NCBI RefSeq assembly: GCF_000470315.2
Contig: NZ_CBRF02000028.1
Span: forward strand, 1-62,818
From: Psychromonas sp. SP041
Lineage (GTDB): Bacteria; Pseudomonadota; Gammaproteobacteria; Enterobacterales; Psychromonadaceae
Direction: 5' to 3'
Length of the DNA stretch: 62,818 nt
Shown here: one piece after another, positions 1-9,109 of the stretch
How the letters are laid out: every line of letters begins with the position of its first letter
How positions within the stretch are numbered: the stretch's first letter is position 1
Notes under the pieces: model-generated
The model's input: the letters and a program-made list of their open reading frames with translations, nothing else
Database searches by the model: none
Told to the model about the DNA's origin: nothing
Made by a program: the position numbers and the translations under genes

Positions 1-124
1 GGCGGAAATCCATCAGGGCTAGAGGCATCGATGATACCTCATAAAAAGCCGAATATATGGCTGCAATGTACTCTATTTCAACGATCTAAATTGTCTTGCA
101 ATCGGAGAGGGTCCATATATGGTA

Positions 125-168
125 TAATTACCTATCCTTAATAGCATTAAGTTAATGATAGGTAATTA
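125..168. repeat. Perfect 12-bp inverted repeat with nested hairpin
   Basis: TAATTACCTATC (125-136) is repeated in inverse orientation at 157-168. The 20-nt spacer contains a smaller hairpin (CTTAAT, AGC, ATTAAG). There is no T-run, so a standard terminator is unlikely. It lies about 90 bp beyond the 3' end of the MsrB-like gene. The rest of 1-260 shows no gene. Confidence 0.6.
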
Positions 169-260
169 CATAGATTTCAGGGCTCAATCAAACTTTTGAT
201 CTGTATACGCTTATTTTTTCTATGTAATTATTAGAATACGTATTTAATGGTTTGTAATAA

Positions 261-809
261 CTAAACTGTTGGTTTGAAAATAAGTGACGTACCATTGATA
301 CAGTGAAGAATCTGTTTATTTATATAAAGTATATGGCCTAAATGACTACCACAACGTCGGCAATGAGACTCCATTACTTTATTTGCTTTAGGCTCGCCAC
401 GACTGTAATGTGTGAACAAATCTATCCCCATGAGTACTGTATCAGGCTTGCTATGTCTGAAGAAAACCCACCCTTTATCCAAAACAGTTTTCTCTTTTGA
501 TTCATAAACAGTTAATTCACAGCCTTTACAGTGGTATAAACCCTCACGTTTTTCTTTCCAAAGTGGGCTACTTTTTGCTTCTTCTGTTTCACCTTCTCGA
601 AGGATGGTAAATTCAGCTTCAGTTAGGCGTTCCTTCCATTCTGCATCTGTATAATTAACTTCATATGTATAATCTTCACTCGTACTGACTTGGTCAGTCG
701 TCGCTTTAGTTGTGGGCTCTGCTGCAAACGCTTTAGTCGCTATTTGGCTGACCGCGACGACTGCTGAGCTAGTTAGAAACTTTCGTCTTGTAATATTTAT
801 TTTCATCAT
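261..809 (-). CDS. Tat-exported MsrB/SelR-like methionine-R-sulfoxide reductase
   Basis: This 182-residue protein probably reduces oxidised methionine (R form) in exported proteins. It opens with a twin-arginine signal (TRRKFLTSS, residues 7-15) followed by a hydrophobic stretch and an AFA-type cleavage site. The SelR core carries two zinc-type CxxC pairs, YHCKGC (near residue 92) and SHCRRC (near residue 148), the latter leading into GSHLGH. The catalytic-type cysteine is in LHCINGTSL near the C-terminus. The usual RYCxNS wording is altered to LHCINGT, so it is a divergent member. Two adjacent ATG codons could start it. It stands alone, with no msrA beside it. The family is fairly sure; substrate and location are inferred. 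Confidence 0.8.
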   Translation of the reverse strand: MMKINITRRKFLTSSAVVAVSQIATKAFAAEPTTKATTDQVSTSEDYTYEVNYTDAEWKERLTEAEFTILREGETEEAKSSPLWKEKREGLYHCKGCELTVYESKEKTVLDKGWVFFRHSKPDTVLMGIDLFTHYSRGEPKANKVMESHCRRCGSHLGHILYINKQILHCINGTSLIFKPTV

Positions 810-1461
810 TATTCTCCATTTTTAACTTTGTTTTTTTATAAATCAAACATAGAAATGTATTATTTCTAAAAAGCTTAGTCGAAATTTAATTACTTACCTA
901 TAATTTTAATGCTTTTTTGTTCTATAAGCATCGTATTTTTCTAAAGCCTGTTGAAGCATAAGAAGCATTAATAGGTTTTATATATATGCATATTGGCTAT
1001 TAAGATAACGCAGTCGTGCTTTTCTTTGTCATTGTAGTCTCATATTTGTAAGCATAATTTGCTGAGATCTTACACAATGTTTTTTCTACTTAAATAATCA
1101 ACTGATTTTTATCATAAAATTAATTCTTTCTGTCCAATTAGCTCTGTGCAATTCAGATTGCTTTCGCATAATGGCTGTTTTGAATTGTTTGATTATTCTT
1201 CATAAATTTTATACACCTTTAAAAAAGACTAAAGGTAGTTTATTAAAGACCGTTGAGTATAGTTATAAATTTCATATTTTTTACATGTACCACTTTTATT
1301 TTCAAAGTCGCATTTAAGATGAAGGTTTTTTTAGAAATATTAATGACGTTTATCATTATTTAACATTTAATTTTAGAGAATAGCTTTAAAAAATTAACAT
1401 GAATTAATAGGCTTAAGCTATTTTAATTCAAAACGAAAATTATTATAAATTAACTTCATAC
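810..1461. other. AT-rich gene-free stretch
   Basis: The region upstream of the MsrB-like gene is very AT-rich with stops in all frames. I see no gene, RNA or strong repeat here. The promoter of the MsrB-like gene should lie close to 809. Confidence 0.5.
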
Positions 1462-2183
1462 GGTGATGCGGAAGTTCAATAAAAAAGCACTAAAGTAAAC
1501 TAAGGTATTGTTTTAATAATTGATGTTGCTGAATTTTTTGTTGGATCTGTATACGTTGTTGTCGAACAATTATCTACCATAGGTGTTATGGCATTTACTG
1601 TCGAATAAGGTGCTGAAGTAAGTTCTGCTCATTTAGAAAAAGATTATGTAGATTTTTCTACTGTAAATTGAGAGACGCTAACTTTTCATAAATAATGCTT
1701 TATTTATAATGCTTTATTTATAATGGTTTAAGTATTGGTAGTGGTTTTGAGACGATGATAAATAGTATAGACACAGATCATTAGTTTCAATTCAAGTGTA
1801 AAGTATAAAACCGATTATACTAATACTGTTTTATTTATGTAAGTTATTGATTTAAATTGGTGTGATGATGTTTTCGATGATGGGCGCACTAAAGTTCAAG
1901 TTTTTAATTTAGAAGCTAATTATGCAAGAACTTACTTTTTATATAAGTTACATAGAACAATGTTTATAAAAAATGGGGTTGATTATCTTGATCTAGTTGA
2001 TATTTAACAATTAGATAAAACAACTTTTATGCGGGTTGTTCTGTTACAGATGGTTTAGAAAAAGTTAATCGCTACTTTGTTAATGTGGTTTACACATTTA
2101 ATAACAATGTAACGACTTATATTAAAATCGCCAGTGGTGGTTCAAGTTTTGGTTATGTGGACCTGTATTTAACTAAGTCTTAA
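1462..2183 (+). pseudogene. Heavily decayed coding region, unknown family
   Basis: Protein-like reading continues in pieces across this stretch. From 1462 one frame reads through about 75 codons broken by three TAA and one TGA. From 1722 another frame gives NGLSIGSGFETMINSIDTD then stops. A third frame runs from about 1780 to 2007 with an internal TAA near 1840. A last frame (2022-2183) gives a piece ending in GGSSFGYVDLYLTKS before a stop. At least three frameshifts and several nonsense codons are needed to join them. A short tandem duplication (AATGCTTTATTTAT units, about 1693-1725) sits at one break. I do not recognise the family; amino acid usage looks like real protein. Confidence 0.5.
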
Positions 2184-2481
2184 TGTAACTAAATATTTTT
2201 TTAATAAAGCCTTATGTATCATAAAGCTTGATATACCATCAAAAAATTGAAAACCTTTATTTAATACTGTTATCTACTTCGCTTACTTTTTCCTGTTATT
2301 TCTAATTTTATTTCATTTTCTCTGTCGTTTTAACATTATCTATTTAACTCATTTGTTTATATTGTTACCTATACCTCATTATGTGTATTTTTCATTTCTA
2401 AAAATAATGTAAATGCTTATTTTTTATGTTATTTTGATGTTGTTGTGGTTATCCAGTTCTCTTTTGATTTTTGAGGTATTT

Positions 2482-3390
2482 ATGAGTTTTGTTGAAAAAG
2501 TTGTAATGGCGTCAGAAGGGCCTTCCTTTTCTAAGCTAATTCAAGGTTATTGGCGTCTAAATGATTGGGGAATGTCACCTCAGGCTCGTTTAACTTTTTT
2601 GAAGCAACATGTCGAATTAGGTATTAGCACTGTTGATAACGGCGCTATTTATAAAAATAGTGAAGTGCTATTCGGTGAAGCATTAAAGTTAGACCCTAGT
2701 ATGCGTGATAAAATTGAAATTATTTCTAAGTTTGGCATTAACGGAATTACGCCTGCACCAGGAGAAAAGCGTGTTTCGCATTATGACAGTAGTAAAGCTG
2801 CTATTATCACTTCTACAGAGAATTCATTACGTCGATTAGGTGTTGAAAAACTGGATGCATTATTAGTGCATCGACCTGATTTCCTAATGCATGCAGATCA
2901 AGTTGCTTCTGCTTTTTATGAATTAAAACGATCAGGCAAAGTCGATCACTTTGGCGTATCAAATTTTACACCCTCACAATTTTCTCTTTTACAATCTCGC
3001 TTAGATAAACCTTTAATTACAAACCAAGTTGAAGTAAATCAAATGAACACTGAGAACATCGAAAATGGCGTCTTAGATCAATTACAAGAATATCGAGTAC
3101 GTCCGATGGCATGGTCATGCTTAGCTGGTGGGGTTATTTTTAATGATCAAAGTCCTAAAATTTCACGTTTATGTCGTTGTTTAAATGAAGTTGCTAAGGA
3201 AATGGGAGCTACCGCTATCACACAAGTCATGTTTGCTTGGGTACTTAAACATCCATCAAAACCAGTTGCATTAATTGGCTCAGGTAAAATTACACGTGTG
3301 CATAATGCGGTTGCTGCATTAACATTGAAGATGAGCACTGAGCAGTGGTATCGCATTTGGGTTGCATCTAAAGGTTCGCCTGTTCTATAA
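2482..3390 (+). CDS. ydhF: Aldo/keto reductase, YdhF type
   Basis: A NADPH-dependent oxidoreductase of the aldo/keto reductase superfamily, closely matching E. coli YdhF in layout (GYWRLNDW near the start, HRPDFLMHADQVA, GKVDHFGVSNFTPSQFSLLQSR, RPMAWSCLAGG, IGSGKITRV). The frame is open from 2413, but the extra N-terminus is a hydrophobic run absent from the family. ATG 2482 has a GAGG ribosome site 7-8 bases ahead and gives MSFVEKVVMASEG, which aligns with the E. coli start and gives about 302 residues. The physiological substrate is unknown. It stands alone on the plus strand. Confidence 0.85.
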   Translation: MSFVEKVVMASEGPSFSKLIQGYWRLNDWGMSPQARLTFLKQHVELGISTVDNGAIYKNSEVLFGEALKLDPSMRDKIEIISKFGINGITPAPGEKRVSHYDSSKAAIITSTENSLRRLGVEKLDALLVHRPDFLMHADQVASAFYELKRSGKVDHFGVSNFTPSQFSLLQSRLDKPLITNQVEVNQMNTENIENGVLDQLQEYRVRPMAWSCLAGGVIFNDQSPKISRLCRCLNEVAKEMGATAITQVMFAWVLKHPSKPVALIGSGKITRVHNAVAALTLKMSTEQWYRIWVASKGSPVL

Positions 3391-3532
3391 ATAACGATAT
3401 CGTATTTAGTTAGTTTTGCGTCGTTCAAGGCGAATGATTGAAGCAATAATGGGTTATTGATAGAAAATTTAACGCAGAAATCCGCGGAAATAGCGGCATT
3501 GTATCGCTTTGCTTATTCAGAACGGAGGTTAC

Positions 3533-4162
3533 TTAAACAAGTTCGATTAATAGTTTTACTGCAAATAACAATAGAACTAATCCCATCACTCGATCAAACC
3601 AATGGCCATGATTTAAGAACTTTTTTCTGACAGATTGCTGTGAAAATAGAAAAGACACTAAACAGAACCAAGCCGCCGTTGTCACAATGATCCATAATCC
3701 ATAAAGTGATTGCACAGCAAGTGGTGTATTAGCGCTTACTACCGTAGTGAAAATAGCTAAGAAAAACAGGGTCGCTTTAGGGTTTAATACATTGGTCATA
3801 AAGCCAACCATAAACGCCTTCTTCTGATGTTTTTTGTTGTTATCAAGTGCGATAGATGACGATTGATTTGGTTTGGCTTTACTGCGTAATAAGTTAACGG
3901 CTAAATAAAGCATATAAGCCGCGCCTAATATCTTCGCTATCATCATTAAAGTCGTTGATTGAGATATCAAAATTCCCACGCCTAAAAGGGTGTATAGCAC
4001 ATGCACCGATATGCCTGCTCCTATCCCTAAACTGGTTATTATCGCTGTTTTACGACCAAAGCTAATACTTTGTCTCAGCACAATTGCAAAGTCTGGTCCT
4101 GGGCTCATTACTGCGAGCAGATGAATGATAGTTAACATAATAAATTCTTGAAAGTAGGGCAT
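3533..4162 (-). CDS. LysE/RhtB family amino acid exporter
   Basis: An inner-membrane efflux protein of 209 residues, the normal size for RhtB/LysE transporters that export homoserine, threonine, leucine or similar compounds. The family signature SPGPDFAIVLRQSISFGRKTAI is near residues 20-41, followed by five or six hydrophobic segments and the typical GFMTNVLNPKATLFFLAIF block. An internal ATG at residue 9 is an alternative start. It is convergent with the aldo/keto reductase and divergent from mobB. Substrate cannot be told from sequence. Confidence 0.85.
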   Translation of the reverse strand: MPYFQEFIMLTIIHLLAVMSPGPDFAIVLRQSISFGRKTAIITSLGIGAGISVHVLYTLLGVGILISQSTTLMMIAKILGAAYMLYLAVNLLRSKAKPNQSSSIALDNNKKHQKKAFMVGFMTNVLNPKATLFFLAIFTTVVSANTPLAVQSLYGLWIIVTTAAWFCLVSFLFSQQSVRKKFLNHGHWFDRVMGLVLLLFAVKLLIELV

Positions 4163-4245
4163 ATTTCACTCTTAAGGCTAATTGATGAGGAGGCATTGAA
4201 TCGATTATGATAACGTGTCTTTAATTATTTTCATAAGGTTAAATC

Positions 4246-4791
4246 ATGACGTCAGTGACGAAATTCCCAGTACCTTTACTAGGCTTTGCTGCCTTTAGTG
4301 GTACGGGTAAAACAAGCCTAATCGAGCAGTTAATCCCTTTGTTGATTGAACAAGGTTTACGTATCGCTTTGGTGAAACATAGCCATCATGACATTGAAAT
4401 GGATAAACCTGGAAAAGACAGTTATCGCTTACGTAAAGCGGGTGCTTCGCAAGTTGTATTAGCCGGGACACATCGTTCAATTTGCTTTCATGAACATGAG
4501 CAAGCACATGATAGTCAGTTAAATGAACAGCTCGCCTTATTAAATACAGATTGTTTAGATCTAGTGCTGGTGGAAGGTTATCGTGACCACGCTTTTCCTA
4601 AAATAGAGTTACACCGTAATGTGTTAGAAAAGCCATTTATATATCCAAACGATAGTAATATTATTGCTTTGGTGTGCGACCAATATGTTGACGCGGGTGA
4701 TTTACCACTCTTTGACTTTACGCAATTACAATCGATGGTCACTTTTATTTTGCAACAGGTTATCGCTGTGCATAAAAGCGGGTCGATATAA
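4246..4791 (+). CDS. mobB: Molybdopterin-guanine dinucleotide biosynthesis adaptor MobB
   Basis: A GTP-binding protein that assists MobA when GMP is attached to molybdopterin, making the bis-MGD cofactor of DMSO reductase-family enzymes. The Walker A motif is FSGTGKTSLIEQL (residues 17-29), followed by the family block VKHSHHDIEMDKPGKDSYRLRKAGA and VLVEGYRD. Length of 181 residues matches E. coli MobB. ATG 4246 follows TAAGGTTAAATC. No mobA or moa/moe gene adjoins it, so it acts in trans with genes outside the window. Confidence 0.9.
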   Translation: MTSVTKFPVPLLGFAAFSGTGKTSLIEQLIPLLIEQGLRIALVKHSHHDIEMDKPGKDSYRLRKAGASQVVLAGTHRSICFHEHEQAHDSQLNEQLALLNTDCLDLVLVEGYRDHAFPKIELHRNVLEKPFIYPNDSNIIALVCDQYVDAGDLPLFDFTQLQSMVTFILQQVIAVHKSGSI

Positions 4792-4998
4792 AATAAGTAA
4801 TTGGGTTGTTTCTCTCTTTCTCTATTTCTTTATTATTCTATACATCTATTTTTCTATACACGCGAAAGAAAGTGAGCCGGATAAATTTTAACTAAGTGTA
4901 TTTGAGAAGAATATAGTTAAGGTTAATAAAGTTAAGTGGCTCATTTGGCGTTAAACCATCTTTGAGAAAATCATTTCGAGAAGGTTACGCTCAAAAAA

Positions 4999-5730
4999 TT
5001 ACCGCAAAGCAAAAGCTGATATTAAGCGTTGTTGGCAGTTCTCTTCTGGCAATTGTTGGCGTGACTTACCGAGCAAGTAGTTTTCTTTAAAAGTTGAAAA
5101 TAATAACGTTAATAGATGCGCATTATCTATCTCACCTAAGCTATCTAACACTAAACTCGCTACTTCAGCGGTCGCTAATTGGTTGTCTTTAGTCGCTTTA
5201 CGCATAATGTATTGCGATAGTTTTTCTGGTGAAAAAGACAAAACAGGGAATGCATCTAAGTATGGGCTTTTACGAAACATCTTCTTAGCTTGTGCCCACG
5301 TACCATCCAATAAAATAAACAATGGTCGTTTATCTTCATTTAAATGAGAAGCAATAGGCGATGACATTAATGTTCTCTCTGCTGTGGCATATTCAGCCGG
5401 AAATATAACGATCGGTTGCCATGTTGGGTCGGCTAATAACGCTAACATAGTTGGATTCGGTTCAGTACGAGACCAAATATAAGCGTGTGTGCCGGGAATA
5501 AGGTCTGCAATTAAGCGTCCTGTATTACTTGGCTTTAAGATCTCATCGTCATACATCAATAATAGAAATGCACTTTGGCTCTCGACCGTTTGCTTGATTG
5601 AGCATATACATAAGTAGGGTAATAACATGCAATGCTTACAGCGTGGAATACTTCCGCCACGGGCTAAAAAAGGGCGAGTGCTTTGACTTAAACGGTGATC
5701 GTATAGTGTATGAACGGCATGAATTCGCAT
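4999..5730 (-). CDS. tapT: tRNA-uridine aminocarboxypropyltransferase (DTW domain)
   Basis: The DTW-domain family to which E. coli YfiP/TapT belongs makes acp3U at position 47 of tRNAs using S-adenosylmethionine. The name-giving motif is visible as LLDGTWAQAKKMFRKSPYL. The cysteine cluster CKHCMLLPYLCIC (around residues 31-43) and the C-terminal TAEVASLVLDSLGE block also fit. Length is 243 residues against about 232 in E. coli. A repeat element begins 28 bp upstream of its start, which may limit the promoter region. Confidence 0.8.
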   Translation of the reverse strand: MRIHAVHTLYDHRLSQSTRPFLARGGSIPRCKHCMLLPYLCICSIKQTVESQSAFLLLMYDDEILKPSNTGRLIADLIPGTHAYIWSRTEPNPTMLALLADPTWQPIVIFPAEYATAERTLMSSPIASHLNEDKRPLFILLDGTWAQAKKMFRKSPYLDAFPVLSFSPEKLSQYIMRKATKDNQLATAEVASLVLDSLGEIDNAHLLTLLFSTFKENYLLGKSRQQLPEENCQQRLISAFALR

Positions 5731-5758
5731 AATTAACTCTGTTATTAAGAGGGGGGAT

Positions 5759-5856
5759 TATACCCATCACCATTCAAGATGCAAAAATCAGCAAGTCGTG
5801 AGGTCAACAGATTCTAGGCATAAAGGTAAAGATCTAACGGGTTAAATTGAGACTTT
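5759..5856. repeat. Truncated copy of the 255-bp MITE-like family
   Basis: The sequence beginning TATACCCATCACCATTCAAG matches, with scattered changes, the reverse complement of the right end of the element at 47016-47270, including the shared core AACGGGTTAAAT. Homology stops just before the 162-bp MITE at 5864. Confidence 0.6.
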
Positions 5857-5863
5857 ATTCATT

Positions 5864-6025
5864 ATACCAATCACACTAATTAACTGATCTATTTTACTGG
5901 TTAAAATAACTTATTTCTTCGTTGTAAATTTCGTAAATGGAACAACCATTTAGCTCAATTTACGCCTTAAACTAAGTCATTTTTCCTGCGCAAAATTTAG
6001 AACACTTATTTAATGTAATCGGTAT
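5864..6025. mobile_element. 162-bp MITE, copy 1
   Basis: It is nearly identical to 29339-29500 and the same length. The ends are imperfect inverted repeats: left ATACCAATCACACTAATTAA, right TTAATGTAATCGGTAT, with GATCTA-type sequence next inside. It has no coding capacity. It follows a remnant of another repeat directly. The remaining gap to 6270 shows no gene. Confidence 0.75.
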
Positions 6026-6270
6026 TACTATGACAGGACCTGCCTCACAACTGCCCTGTGGGTCGAAAAATAGAAAACCAATACTAGGTGTAACATTCGA
6101 TAAGAGCTCGCCATTAGCATAATGTAATGTCTTGCCTTAGTGTCCGAGTTAGCGACTGAATAATTTATATTGTTTCGTCACGGGTATAGATGCAAAAAAG
6201 TGACTATAAAGAACAGGTTAACTGTGTTTATTAAGCATCATGAGGGGAATAGGTGGTGTAAGAAGTAGAA

Positions 6271-6298
6271 TAAAAAAGGGATGATATTAATCATCCCC
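6271..6298 (-). terminator. Terminator of the alternative oxidase gene
   Basis: GGGGATGAT and ATCATCCC form a hairpin, read on the minus strand, followed by a run of six T. It lies 40 bp beyond the oxidase stop codon. Confidence 0.75.
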
Positions 6299-6339
6299 TT
6301 CGATTTCATTTTGTTAGTGCTTAGTTTATTGGATGACGT

Positions 6340-6975
6340 TTACTGTTGATGTGATGGTAAGTCATTACTTTCAAATGAATCTGCAAACTCGTGGTTACGG
6401 TCACGGTGTTGTGCTTCATCTTCACGAATACGCAATACAACATCACGTAACAATGCATCTTGTGGCAACTTATAATAGTCTTTAGCAATTTTAGGCGCAG
6501 CAACATTTTCAACAACACCTTCATCTATTTTATCTAGAAATTCGGTATAGCTTTTACAGGCTTCTTCTTCAAAATAACCGACGACTCTGTGTGCTGTTTT
6601 AGACGATAAAATATATAAAAAAGTGTACACAAAGAGAAACGCGCCTTGCCCTAATAATACTAATGTACGTTCAATCCATGTCGGTTTAGCAATGTCTAAA
6701 AATATCATTAAATGCATGCGTTCATTTTCAGCTTCATCTAATAATTCTCGCACCCATCCTTCGTCATCACGCATACGACGCAATGCTTTTAAGTGGTTGA
6801 GCATACCTGCGACCATACCTGGTACAGCGGCAATCGTTTCTAAGATAACGGCACGTTTAGCGTACTTAGTGCCGTAAAAAAGGTTTAGTGTGAATTTCAA
6901 TACCTGAGTGATTTTATAGGCGATAGACTCAGACATTTTACTTGGCTTTTGGTGCAGCAATTCAAAGTTTGACAT
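6340..6975 (-). CDS. aox: Alternative oxidase (cyanide-insensitive ubiquinol oxidase)
   Basis: A membrane-bound di-iron oxidase that passes electrons from ubiquinol straight to oxygen without pumping protons. All four conserved blocks with iron ligands are present: LETIAAVPGMVAGM, ENERMHL, FEEEACKSY and REDEAQHRDRNHE. A hydrophobic hairpin (TLVLLGQGAFLFVYTFLYIL) anchors it to the inner membrane. Length is 211 residues, usual for bacterial AOX. It is divergent from a YeaR-like gene across a 471-bp gap that has a dyad resembling an FNR site 54-67 bp before the start. AOX is scattered among marine gammaproteobacteria and is controlled by NsrR and nitric oxide in Vibrio fischeri (established). 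The same control here is inference. Confidence 0.93.
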   Translation of the reverse strand: MSNFELLHQKPSKMSESIAYKITQVLKFTLNLFYGTKYAKRAVILETIAAVPGMVAGMLNHLKALRRMRDDEGWVRELLDEAENERMHLMIFLDIAKPTWIERTLVLLGQGAFLFVYTFLYILSSKTAHRVVGYFEEEACKSYTEFLDKIDEGVVENVAAPKIAKDYYKLPQDALLRDVVLRIREDEAQHRDRNHEFADSFESNDLPSHQQ

Positions 6976-7028
6976 AGTATCTCTCTCAGTAAGTTAAAAG
7001 TAATTCTACTGATAAATTAATACTAAAT

Positions 7029-7042
7029 GTGATCTGGGTCAA
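7029..7042. promoter_or_regulatory. FNR/CRP-like dyad upstream of aox
   Basis: GTGATCTGGGTCAA matches the FNR consensus TTGAT-N4-ATCAA at eight of ten positions. It sits 54-67 bp before the aox start. Function is inferred from the match only. Confidence 0.3.
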
Positions 7043-7446
7043 TGCATGTTCAGGTTGAAAAAAAGCTGATTTTTGTCATGTAAACAACCATTAACAAGTC
7101 TGGAAATAGTCCATTAACATTTGTGAATGATTTTGCATTTTAACTAATTGAAATAGGCTCTATTGTTCGCTATTTGTTAGTGTTTTGTAATTAAATTACT
7201 TTTTCAATAATAAAAATTATTGACGTAAAATTGACTTAATATGTTTAGGTTTACCATCAAAATAAAGATTTTTATCTTTTAAATTGGATATTTAGCTGTT
7301 TGAGTAAATATTTTGATGCAAGAAAAAGATGATATTTACATTTACTAAAATGAAATAAGGTGGCGGTAATAGCATTAGTTTAGATTCCGTGTCATGGTGG
7401 AGACGGTAATAAGAATCTATTTCTTAATTAAGAAGGGAGTGATGAC
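7043..7446. promoter_or_regulatory. Divergent aox / YeaR-like control region
   Basis: This AT-rich gap should carry both promoters. A half-site like NsrR (AAGATGATATT, 7326-7336) matches 8 of 11 positions of AAGATGCATTT, but the second half is poor. No other gene or repeat was seen. Confidence 0.3.
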
Positions 7447-7794
7447 TTGAATTCAATAACGAATATTCCAGATGATTTTGTGCATTATAAAACGACACCT
7501 CTATTTACTAAAAGTAATATCCCTAAGTTGTTCTTATTTGAACACAATACAAAGGCAGGCGTGTTTGGGAAAATATGTGTATCCTTCGGGCGTTTAAAGT
7601 TTTACGGCTTTAGTGAACGACGTGGGCTGATAGAACAAGAAATTGTTGTCCTCGCTGGTGAGTGTGCAATTTCACCGCCTGAGTATTGGCATAAAGTAGA
7701 GTTCTTAACTGATGAGACCGAATTTAAAGTAGAATTTTATGCACATAAAGATTCTGACACTGTTAAACAAAATTTATCAGAAAGAAACGCATGA
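7447..7794 (+). CDS. DUF1971 protein, YeaR-like
   Basis: A small single-domain cupin-like protein of 115 residues matching DUF1971, the family of E. coli YeaR and the N-terminal part of some TehB proteins (YKTTPLFTKSNIPKLFLFEHNTKAGVFGKI, then PPEYWHKVEF). YeaR in E. coli is induced by nitrate and nitric oxide (established) and its biochemical role is unclear. The start is TTG 7447, preceded by AAGGGAG at suitable spacing; no in-frame ATG fits. It is divergent from the alternative oxidase, which suggests a shared response to respiratory inhibition. Family good, function unknown. Confidence 0.75.
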   Translation: MNSITNIPDDFVHYKTTPLFTKSNIPKLFLFEHNTKAGVFGKICVSFGRLKFYGFSERRGLIEQEIVVLAGECAISPPEYWHKVEFLTDETEFKVEFYAHKDSDTVKQNLSERNA

Positions 7795-7904
7795 TTTAAC
7801 GGTTATGTTTAACTTTCATGATTGAGAAAAACTATTAGCAACAATTATAAACAACAACTATTAACAATAACTATTAACAACACAGAAATAGAAATGAGAA
7901 TGTA

Positions 7905-8924
7905 ATGGCTGAGAAAAAACGTATTTATATCGCTTATACTGGTGGCACAATTGGTATGAAACCCTCTAAAAATGGGTTTATTCCCGTTGCTGGTTATTTG
8001 TCTGAAACGATTAAAAATATGCCTGAGTTCTATCATCAGGATATGCCTGAATTTGAAATACATGAATATGAACCATTGATTGATTCTGCTGATATTTCAC
8101 CTCAAGCATGGCAAGTTTTAGCGACTGATATTCAACAGAAGTATCAAGAGTTTGACGGGTTTATCATATTACATGGCACAGATACCATGCCTTATACGGC
8201 ATCGGCATTATCATTTATTTTTGAAAGTTTAAGTAAGCCTGTAATTATTACTGGCTCACAAATACCACTTTCACAGTTACGTTCAGATGCACGCGCTAAC
8301 CTATTAAATTCTTTGTACATCGCTGCCCATCATCCTATCAATGAAGTGTGTATTTTCTTTAATAACCAGTTATTTAGAGGGAATCGTACAACTAAGCAAC
8401 ATGCTGATGGGTTTAGTGCTTTTGTTTCGCCTAATTATCCTGTGTTATTAGAAGCGGGAATAGAAATTAAAAATGTTGCCGGTAAAAAACAGAAAACTGT
8501 TAATACGCGTTTAACCATTGGCTCGATTGAGAAACAATCGATTGCTATTTTGCACCTATTCCCAGGGTTAGACTGGCAAGTGTTGGACAACTTATTAAAA
8601 AGCCCACTACAAGCGTTAGTGCTATTAACTTATGGCGTTGGTAATGCACAGCAAGATCCGCAATTATTAAGTACCTTAAAAGAGGCAAGTGATCGCGGTA
8701 TTCTCATTGTTAACTGTAGCCAATGTTTAAAAGGCAGCGTTAATATGGAAGGCTATGCAACAGGGCATGCATTAAGTGAAGTAGGCGTGATCAGCGGGTT
8801 AGATATGACCACAGAATCAGTGATTGCTAAGTTACATTATCTCCTTAGCCAAGACCTAAGCTATAAAGTAGTGAAAGAGTTACTCACTACTGATTTACGT
8901 GGTGAATTAACGATTGCTGTTTAA
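7905..8924 (+). CDS. ansA: L-asparaginase I, cytoplasmic
   Basis: Hydrolyses L-asparagine to aspartate and ammonia in the cytoplasm. Both catalytic threonine motifs are present, AYTGGTIGM (residues 10-18) and ILHGTDTMPYTA (around 87-98). The block ITGSQIPLSQLRSDARANL is typical of type I enzymes. Length of 339 residues agrees with AnsA, and there is no signal peptide, unlike the periplasmic type II enzyme. The 100 bp ahead contain an imperfect repeat of AACAA/CTATTAACAA units. The gene is probably monocistronic. Confidence 0.93.
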   Translation: MAEKKRIYIAYTGGTIGMKPSKNGFIPVAGYLSETIKNMPEFYHQDMPEFEIHEYEPLIDSADISPQAWQVLATDIQQKYQEFDGFIILHGTDTMPYTASALSFIFESLSKPVIITGSQIPLSQLRSDARANLLNSLYIAAHHPINEVCIFFNNQLFRGNRTTKQHADGFSAFVSPNYPVLLEAGIEIKNVAGKKQKTVNTRLTIGSIEKQSIAILHLFPGLDWQVLDNLLKSPLQALVLLTYGVGNAQQDPQLLSTLKEASDRGILIVNCSQCLKGSVNMEGYATGHALSEVGVISGLDMTTESVIAKLHYLLSQDLSYKVVKELLTTDLRGELTIAV

Positions 8925-9109
8925 CCGCCATATTGAATAGCTGTTATTTCATGGTTTTTAACTTTAGGGCAATAACTCCAACACTTCTTTTAATAAGCCT
9001 GCTTTAATAGGCTTTCTTTAATACGTTATTTTAATACGTGAAGATAATCGTGACCATCGCCCTAACTTAATTTTCACTTATTATTAGCATTGTCTTGTTT
9101 TTCAACGTC

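Noticed and set aside
1462..1695. Possible stop-codon recoding because a protein-like frame contains repeated TAA codons
   Set aside because: The frame also needs several frameshifts further on and mixes TAA with TGA, so ordinary pseudogene decay explains it.
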